Part shown: positions 7,312-12,098 of the stretch, in pieces
Layout: every line of letters starts with the position of its first letter
Numbering within the stretch: position 1 is the stretch's first letter
NCBI GenBank assembly: GCA_025361325.1
Contig: JANYAL010000095.1
Location: forward strand, 1-12,098
Length of the DNA: 12,098 nt
DNA from: Bacteroidota bacterium
GTDB taxonomy: Bacteria > Bacteroidota > Bacteroidia > Chitinophagales > Chitinophagaceae
Direction: 5' to 3'
Notes under the pieces: generated by a model
Told to the model about the DNA's origin: nothing
Databases searched by the model: none
Seen by the model: only the letters and a program-made list of their open reading frames with translations
Made by a program: the position numbers and the translations under genes

Positions 7312-8210
7312 GCGAAGCAGAACATACAGAATATGTCCCCAAAGGCGGGAAGCAGGAAGAAACGTCGATGAATATTGAATCTACGGATGAAAAACTTCCT
7401 GCTGATGAATCTGTATCCGATACTGAAGAACCACCACCAACAAACTACAAACCGCAAACTTTAGAAATGGAAGTACACGCCCACGAACTCCACAAAGCCC
7501 CCGGGCATGGGTGGAAACATTATTTCTTTGAGTTCCTGATGCTGTTCCTGGCCGTGACACTGGGCTTCTTCGTGGAGAACATGCGCGAACGTATTGTGGA
7601 ATCTCACCGGGAAAATGAATTCATTCATTCCTTCAGCGAAGACCTGAAAAAGGATATTACCCAGTTGGATACACGGATCAAACAGCGGGAAACGCAACGA
7701 TCACAGATGGATTCACTCACTGAGATGCTGAGCAGCCCGGACCCCGACCAGTATGGTTCCCAGATATATTATTTTTCGAGGTACCTCCCGCGACCGTATC
7801 GTTTCTTCAGCAATGATGCTACCATGCAACAACTAAAGAATGCAGGAAACCTTCGGCTGATACGTAAACAGGCAGTGGTAGATACCATCCTGGCATATGA
7901 TCAGAAACAGTTGTTCATGAACTACATACAGGAAAGGGAGGAATCCCTGGTCCAGCGCATCTTTGACCACCTGAATATTTTATTCGATACCAGGGTATTC
8001 GACCAGATGATCCTGAATGATATTGAATTTGCCCGGCCGCCGGGTAACCCACCGTTAAAGACCAAGGACAAAACAGCCATACTGGGTTTCATCAGCGATA
8101 TACATTATTTGAAGACAGTGAATACCGCGTTGATTGGAAATTTCACCCGGCAGCTCGAAAGGGCAAAGACCACACTGGCATTCATACAGAAAGAATACCA
8201 GCTGGAATAA
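7281..8210 (+). CDS. Single-pass membrane protein of a Bacteroidota family of unknown function
   Basis: From ATG 7281 this is 309 residues. Residues 1-62 are acidic, Pro/Glu/Thr-rich and look disordered. Residues 63-80 are His/Lys-rich (EVHAHELHKAPGHGWKH), residues 81-98 form the only membrane helix (YFFEFLMLFLAVTLGFFV), and 99-309 are a long helical region with charged heptad-like stretches ('ERIVESHRENEFIHSFSEDLKKDITQLDTRIKQRE'). This matches a widespread Bacteroidota family with a short N-terminus, a membrane anchor and a helical domain; its function is not known to me. Other possible starts are ATG 7308 (overlapping the relic's stop as ATGA) and ATG 7467 (residue 63), the last giving the more usual short N-terminus. 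The frame is open and Bacteroidota-like throughout, but start choice is uncertain. The permease gene follows after 50 bp and may be co-transcribed. Confidence 0.82.
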   Translation: MDQKRIRSKMSEAEHTEYVPKGGKQEETSMNIESTDEKLPADESVSDTEEPPPTNYKPQTLEMEVHAHELHKAPGHGWKHYFFEFLMLFLAVTLGFFVENMRERIVESHRENEFIHSFSEDLKKDITQLDTRIKQRETQRSQMDSLTEMLSSPDPDQYGSQIYYFSRYLPRPYRFFSNDATMQQLKNAGNLRLIRKQAVVDTILAYDQKQLFMNYIQEREESLVQRIFDHLNILFDTRVFDQMILNDIEFARPPGNPPLKTKDKTAILGFISDIHYLKTVNTALIGNFTRQLERAKTTLAFIQKEYQLE

Positions 8211-8260
8211 CCTGTGTGAGGTGAAGACTTTAGTCCGGAAAATTGTATTGAATTACCAAT

Positions 8261-9568
8261 ATGAAGGAAAACCTCAAACGAGAGATCGGCACTTTCGGAC
8301 TGGCAGCCGCAGTAGTGAACATGATGGTGGGCACCGGCATATTCGTGTTGCCTGCACTGGTAGCAGAGCATATGGGTGCTTCTGCCATCATCTGCTTCTT
8401 TATTTGTGGCGCGCTGATCTTCCTGGTAGCACTGTGTTTTGCCGAAGTGGGTAGTAAAGTGAATGTGAGCGGTGGCACTTATGCCTATATTGAAGAAGCC
8501 TTTGGTCCTTTTGCGGGTTTCCTGGCTAATAACCTGTTCTGGTTCGGGTCCTGTGTACTGGGCGATGGTGCTGTGGCCAATGCGCTTGCCAAAACACTGG
8601 GTTTTTTCATCCCAGCCATTGATACTGCTGCTGGTCGTCCAATCTTCTTCCTGTTCATTTTCGGTGGCCTGGCCTGGATCAATATCCGCGGATCGAAGTA
8701 CGGGGTACGCTTTATTGTTATATCCACGTTTGCCAAACTCATCCCCTTGTTACTGATCATCGGGTTTGGAACGGGGCATATTACTGCAGCAAACCTGGTA
8801 TGGAAGCATATGCCCACCCTGCATAATATCGGCATCTCATCACTGGTCCTGTTCTATGCATTCCTGGGCATTGAAACAGCTGTTACCAATGGCGGTGAAT
8901 TCAGGAATCCCAGGCGTACCGTTCCCCTGGGTATACTTACCGGGCTTTCCTTTGTATTATTGTTATATATCGCCATACAGCTCATCACACAAGGAATATT
9001 GGGAGACCAGCTAATAGCCCATAAGGAAGCCCCTATTGCTGCTGTTGCAAATATCCTTTTCGGGAAACTGGGTACAACACTGGTGGTGCTGGGCACCGCA
9101 TTTTCCATACTCGGTGCACTCAGCGGGGAGGTATTGGCCGTTCCCCGTGTATTGTTTGCCGGTGGAAGGGATGGGATACTACCTAAATGCTTATCGAAGG
9201 TTCATCCTAAGTATATAACGCCCCATATATCCATTGCCCTGTATTCAGCCATGGTCTTTTTCTTTGCCACATTCGGGGTGTTCAAACAACTGATTATTTT
9301 GTCCAGCGCCGCCACGCTGATGATCTACCTGGGTGTGGTGCTTTCAACGATCAAACTTCGTTATAAAAGAAATGTGTCTGCTGAAAGGACATTTACCATT
9401 CCCGGCGGGATCACAGTACCGCTGATCGCAACCATCGTGATCATCTGGCTGCTATCCAGTTTATCGAAAGAAGAACTGATCGGCGTTTCCCTGTTCATGG
9501 GTGCCCTTATGTTCATTTACCTGGTCATGTACCTGGTCAGGAAGAAAAAGATCCTGCCAGGGGCTTAA
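8261..9568 (+). CDS. APC-superfamily amino acid permease
   Basis: A 435-residue inner-membrane transporter of the amino acid-polyamine-organocation superfamily, at the usual family length. TM1 carries 'VVNMMVGTGIF' (residues about 18-28), the broken-helix substrate/ion-binding motif. 'CFAEVGS' and 'SGGTYAYIEEAFGPFAGFL' (about 60-90) are the typical APC segments after TM2 and into TM3. 'FYAFLGIETAVTNGGEFRNPRRTVPLGI' (about 198-226) matches the TM6 Y-F-G-E/P-R-R-x-P-x-G-I block. About 12 hydrophobic segments are present and the C-terminus ends in a basic KKKILPGA. It probably imports amino acids by proton symport or exchange; the specific substrate cannot be assigned. It starts at ATG 8261, 50 bp after the preceding membrane-protein gene. 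Confidence 0.93.
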   Translation: MKENLKREIGTFGLAAAVVNMMVGTGIFVLPALVAEHMGASAIICFFICGALIFLVALCFAEVGSKVNVSGGTYAYIEEAFGPFAGFLANNLFWFGSCVLGDGAVANALAKTLGFFIPAIDTAAGRPIFFLFIFGGLAWINIRGSKYGVRFIVISTFAKLIPLLLIIGFGTGHITAANLVWKHMPTLHNIGISSLVLFYAFLGIETAVTNGGEFRNPRRTVPLGILTGLSFVLLLYIAIQLITQGILGDQLIAHKEAPIAAVANILFGKLGTTLVVLGTAFSILGALSGEVLAVPRVLFAGGRDGILPKCLSKVHPKYITPHISIALYSAMVFFFATFGVFKQLIILSSAATLMIYLGVVLSTIKLRYKRNVSAERTFTIPGGITVPLIATIVIIWLLSSLSKEELIGVSLFMGALMFIYLVMYLVRKKKILPGA

Positions 9569-9578
9569 ACGAAAATAC

Positions 9579-9617
9579 ATCAGCACCGGAAAAGCAATTG
9601 AACTGAATAGTGCTGAT
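9579..9617. other. Inverted repeat downstream of the permease gene
   Basis: ATCAGCAC (9579-9586) and GTGCTGAT (9610-9617) are perfect 8-bp complements separated by 23 bases, starting 11 bp after the permease stop. It could form a transcript stem-loop at the 3' end of the permease mRNA. There is no T-tract after it and the loop is long, so it is not a standard intrinsic terminator. The rest of 9569-9744 is AT-rich; no gene is seen there. Confidence 0.28.
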
Positions 9618-9744
9618 CTAAACCTATATTACCAGTCACCATTCGTTTATCTCCCCGGAAATCTCGCCCCTGAAAATGACAAAAGCAAGGAAAGTTCATT
9701 ATCTTCCTGAATAGTTCAACAGACAGAATAAATAATACGTTTAT

Positions 9745-10884
9745 ATGCAAGCAAAAACCATCAAAGGAAGATCGGCGGAAGAGCTCCGGTCACTATTAAC
9801 AGCAAGTATGGCTGGCAATTATACGCCCACACTGGCCATCGTTTTCCTGCCAAATGCTTTCGATTTCGAACCGTACAGTGCATTATTTTCCGAAAAAGGG
9901 ATCTCGGTATTTGGTGTCTCAGCATTTGGCCAGTTCATTGATGAGGATCATGACAGGGAATCCGTTGTAGTGATGCTATTGGATATACGGCCCGGAGATT
10001 TCAGGATCGAATTCCGGGAAACTGGGGATAGTACAACAAGGGCTATTGCTAGGTCTATCGGTGAAGCGGGTAAAGCGGCATTTGGCCAACCCGCATTTAT
10101 CATTGCCAGCGGAGGAGTAATAACCAATGGTGAAATGATCATTGGGGGGATAGAGGAGGCAGCAGGTAAAGATATTAAAATTTTCGGCGGCCTGGGTGCC
10201 AGTGATTTTCAGTCGATGAAGACCTTTGTTTTCACCAATGGAAAGATCACATATAACGGGATACTGGCACTGATACTGAATGAAGAAAAGGTCCGTATCA
10301 CCAGTTATGCAACAGGTGGCTGCCAGCCGCTCGGGATATTTCATCACATCACCCGTAGCAAAGAAAATATCGTGTATACGATTGATGACCAACCAGCTTT
10401 GGACCTGATTCTGCGGTATCGCGGAAAAAAGCATGAATCATTCAATGGTCAGGTTGATGTGCTTAACCTTACCCAGCAATTCCAGATACAGTTATTCCGG
10501 GAAAATGGTTCATTCGTAATGCGAACAATCATGTATGCAAACCCTGAAGAACGTTCAATAGTTTTTGCCGGGAGCATACCGGAGGGCGCTCAGGTAAAGT
10601 TTTCCATACTCCCCGGGTTTGAGGCTGTGGACAATGTGGTGCATGAATTCACCGCATTCAGTAAAAAAGCGTCTGATGCGGATGCCATGATCCTGTTCTC
10701 CTGCCAGGGACGGGAGATCGCCTTTGGCCCCTGGATGAGTGAGGAGATCGACCGGTTGCATAAAATATGGGATGCGCCTATGATCGGTATATTTTCGTTC
10801 GGAGAGATCGGCAACGGCGGCGATGGTAAAAATGAATTCTATAACATGACCTGCTCCCTGGCCATTTTAAAAGAAATTAACTGA
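9745..10884 (+). CDS. FIST domain-containing sensory protein
   Basis: A 379-residue cytoplasmic protein with FIST_N and FIST_C domains. Residues about 25-220 match FIST_N: 'YTPTLAIVFLPNAFD', 'VFGVSAFGQF' (the G-x-S/T segment), 'GGVITNGEMIIGGIEEAAG', 'FGGLGASDFQ'. Residues about 221-370 match FIST_C, with 'ALDLILRYRG', 'DADAMILFSCQGRE' and the terminal 'GIFSFGEIGNGGDGKNEFYNMTCSLAIL', close to the family's F-x-S-Y/F-G-E-I-G...N-x-T motif. FIST proteins are regarded as ligand sensors, possibly of amino acids, and usually work with signalling enzymes. No membrane segment or signal peptide is seen. The next gene starts 5 bp after the stop and encodes a multi-domain sensor, so the two form an operon. 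Start ATG 9745; the preceding 176 bp hold the likely promoter. Confidence 0.93.
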   Translation: MQAKTIKGRSAEELRSLLTASMAGNYTPTLAIVFLPNAFDFEPYSALFSEKGISVFGVSAFGQFIDEDHDRESVVVMLLDIRPGDFRIEFRETGDSTTRAIARSIGEAGKAAFGQPAFIIASGGVITNGEMIIGGIEEAAGKDIKIFGGLGASDFQSMKTFVFTNGKITYNGILALILNEEKVRITSYATGGCQPLGIFHHITRSKENIVYTIDDQPALDLILRYRGKKHESFNGQVDVLNLTQQFQIQLFRENGSFVMRTIMYANPEERSIVFAGSIPEGAQVKFSILPGFEAVDNVVHEFTAFSKKASDADAMILFSCQGREIAFGPWMSEEIDRLHKIWDAPMIGIFSFGEIGNGGDGKNEFYNMTCSLAILKEIN

Positions 10885-10889
10885 TCACC

Positions 10890-12098
10890 ATGAGTCCTCA
10901 GCTTCAAGCCATAATAGATGCCATCAAAAACAATCCTCAGTTAGGTGAAGCGGAGAAGGATTCGCTGATCAGGTCGTTAAAAGAGGCCGATAAGGCACAA
11001 AGCATGGTTCAGTTCAGGCTGGATCGCACGGAAAGAGACAAGAACACTCTTTCCATCATGCTGGAAGAAAGCATACAGGACCTGGAACAGAAGAGCAAGG
11101 CCATTGAAGCGCAGAACAGGGAACTGAAAATTGAATCTGCGCTGGAAAGGGTAAGAACTGTGGCGATGGGTATGCATAAGCAGGATGATCTGATGGAGAT
11201 ATGTAAAGCTGTTTATGCAGAGCTGCAAGCACTTGAATTTTCCGAACTCAGAAATACACTGATCGACACTTTTGTGGATGAAGAAAATTATTTTATTGAT
11301 TACGATTACTCTGAATTTACCGGAGGAACCAGTTCAAAGATCCCCTACAGCGGAAATCCGGTGATTGAAAAATATATAAAAGACATCAGGAGATCGGGGG
11401 AAGCATTTTCAGAAATTACAGTAAAAGGAGAGCAACTGGAAGCCTGGAAAAAATTCAGAAGAGACAATGGTGAAGTGGAAGATCCCCGGCTGAATGGTCT
11501 GGAGGCTTTATACTATTATAAATACTCGAGTGGTCCGGGAAGTATTGGTATTTCAACGTATAGCCGCATTTCAGCAGAAAAACTGAACATATTACACCGG
11601 TTCAGGAATGTTTTTCATCTTTCTCACCAGCGTTATACCGACATAGCCAAAGCGGAGGCCCAGGCAAAAGAAGCTCAGTTAGAAACTTCCCTCGAACGGG
11701 TAAGGGCGGAAGCCATGGCCATGCGCAAACCCGAAGACCTGACTGGTATCTGCCAGGTAATTTATGCAGAACTGCACAATTTGGGATTTGCGGAGATCAG
11801 AAATGCCATGATCAATATCCACGATGATGAAAAAGAAACCTTTGTGAATTATGATTATTCGGATGAGATCGGTGAAAGTATTAATCATTTAACCTACGAT
11901 ATACATCCTTTGATTGAAAAGCAGATAAAGCAGATCAGGGGTGCAGAAGGATTTTCTGAAACAACTTATACAGGAAAAGACCTGGAAGACATGATAAGGT
12001 TCCGTAAAAAAATAGGTGAAAAAGACGACCCGAGGTTCGAAAAGACGAATGCACTGTATTATTATTTCTATTCCATCGGCACCGGATCTATTGGCATC
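10890..12098 (+). CDS. Multi-domain sensor protein with tandem GAF-like repeats (partial, runs off the window)
   Basis: An open frame of 403 codons starting at ATG 10890 continues to the last base without a stop, so only the N-terminal part is visible. Residues about 1-35 are helical and 36-83 look like a coiled coil (RLDRTERDKNTLSIMLEESI). Two homologous modules follow, at about 81-260 and 264-403+, offset by 182-183 residues. Each begins ALERVR/SLERVR...AM..M..., then 'ICxxxYAEL', 'YDYSEF' or 'YDYSDE', and 'ALYYYxYSxGxGSIGI'. The 'ALERVR...AMAM' linker with a GAF-like domain is typical of Bacteroidota sensor proteins that end in a histidine kinase, HATPase or SpoIIE-type output domain; that output domain would lie beyond the window and is not seen. 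No membrane segment is present. Placement 5 bp after the FIST gene suggests the FIST protein is its sensory partner. Confidence 0.85.
   Translation, partial: MSPQLQAIIDAIKNNPQLGEAEKDSLIRSLKEADKAQSMVQFRLDRTERDKNTLSIMLEESIQDLEQKSKAIEAQNRELKIESALERVRTVAMGMHKQDDLMEICKAVYAELQALEFSELRNTLIDTFVDEENYFIDYDYSEFTGGTSSKIPYSGNPVIEKYIKDIRRSGEAFSEITVKGEQLEAWKKFRRDNGEVEDPRLNGLEALYYYKYSSGPGSIGISTYSRISAEKLNILHRFRNVFHLSHQRYTDIAKAEAQAKEAQLETSLERVRAEAMAMRKPEDLTGICQVIYAELHNLGFAEIRNAMINIHDDEKETFVNYDYSDEIGESINHLTYDIHPLIEKQIKQIRGAEGFSETTYTGKDLEDMIRFRKKIGEKDDPRFEKTNALYYYFYSIGTGSIGI

Noticed and set aside
4572..9568. Dipeptidase plus permease as a dedicated peptide-uptake operon
   Set aside because: Two unrelated genes, a relic and gaps of 163 and 146 bp separate them, so co-transcription is not supported.
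1..12098. Search for CRISPR arrays, transposases, phage genes, restriction or toxin-antitoxin systems, tRNA and rRNA
   Set aside because: No spaced repeat arrays, recognisable mobile or defence genes, or structural RNA signatures were seen on either strand.

Overview
The window looks like chromosomal DNA from a Bacteroidota bacterium, most likely of the Chitinophagaceae type. The evidence is a type IX secretion (T9SS) C-terminal sorting domain, short-signal lipoproteins ending in S-C-N-N, a gene of the Bacteroidota 'FxEFLMxFLAVTLGFFVEN' single-pass membrane family, sensor repeats of the 'ALERVR...AM' type, and weak or absent Shine-Dalgarno sequences. No rRNA, tRNA, CRISPR array, transposase or phage gene was seen.

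Layout. Four genes on the minus strand fill 81-4434: a 647-residue secreted Ig-like protein with a T9SS type B sorting domain that appears to start at TTG, two adjacent helical probable lipoproteins (2074-3666, 6 bp apart), and one beta-rich lipoprotein (3763-4434). A 137-bp divergent region separates them from a plus-strand series. That series is an exported M19 dipeptidase (4572-5783), a DUF1624/HGSNAT-like membrane protein (5947-7134), a degenerate gene fragment (7162-7311), an intact single-pass membrane protein of the same family as the fragment (7281-8210), an APC-family amino acid permease (8261-9568), a FIST-domain sensor protein (9745-10884), and the start of a multi-domain sensor with tandem GAF-like repeats (10890 to beyond the window end).

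How they may work together. The FIST protein and the following sensor are 5 bp apart and almost certainly co-transcribed, so they probably form a small-ligand sensing module. The exported dipeptidase and the amino acid permease could both serve peptide and amino acid scavenging, but two unrelated genes lie between them, so that link is only suggestive. The envelope lipoproteins are of unknown function.

Most of the window is ordinary genomic content. The points most worth a second look are a palindromic GC-rich element that appears to be inserted in frame in the dipeptidase gene (about 5100-5150), the relic duplication upstream of the 7281-8210 gene, a period-11 C/G-rich tandem repeat with a canonical G-quadruplex pattern just past the T9SS gene, the FIST/tandem-GAF sensor pair, and the TTG start of the T9SS gene.
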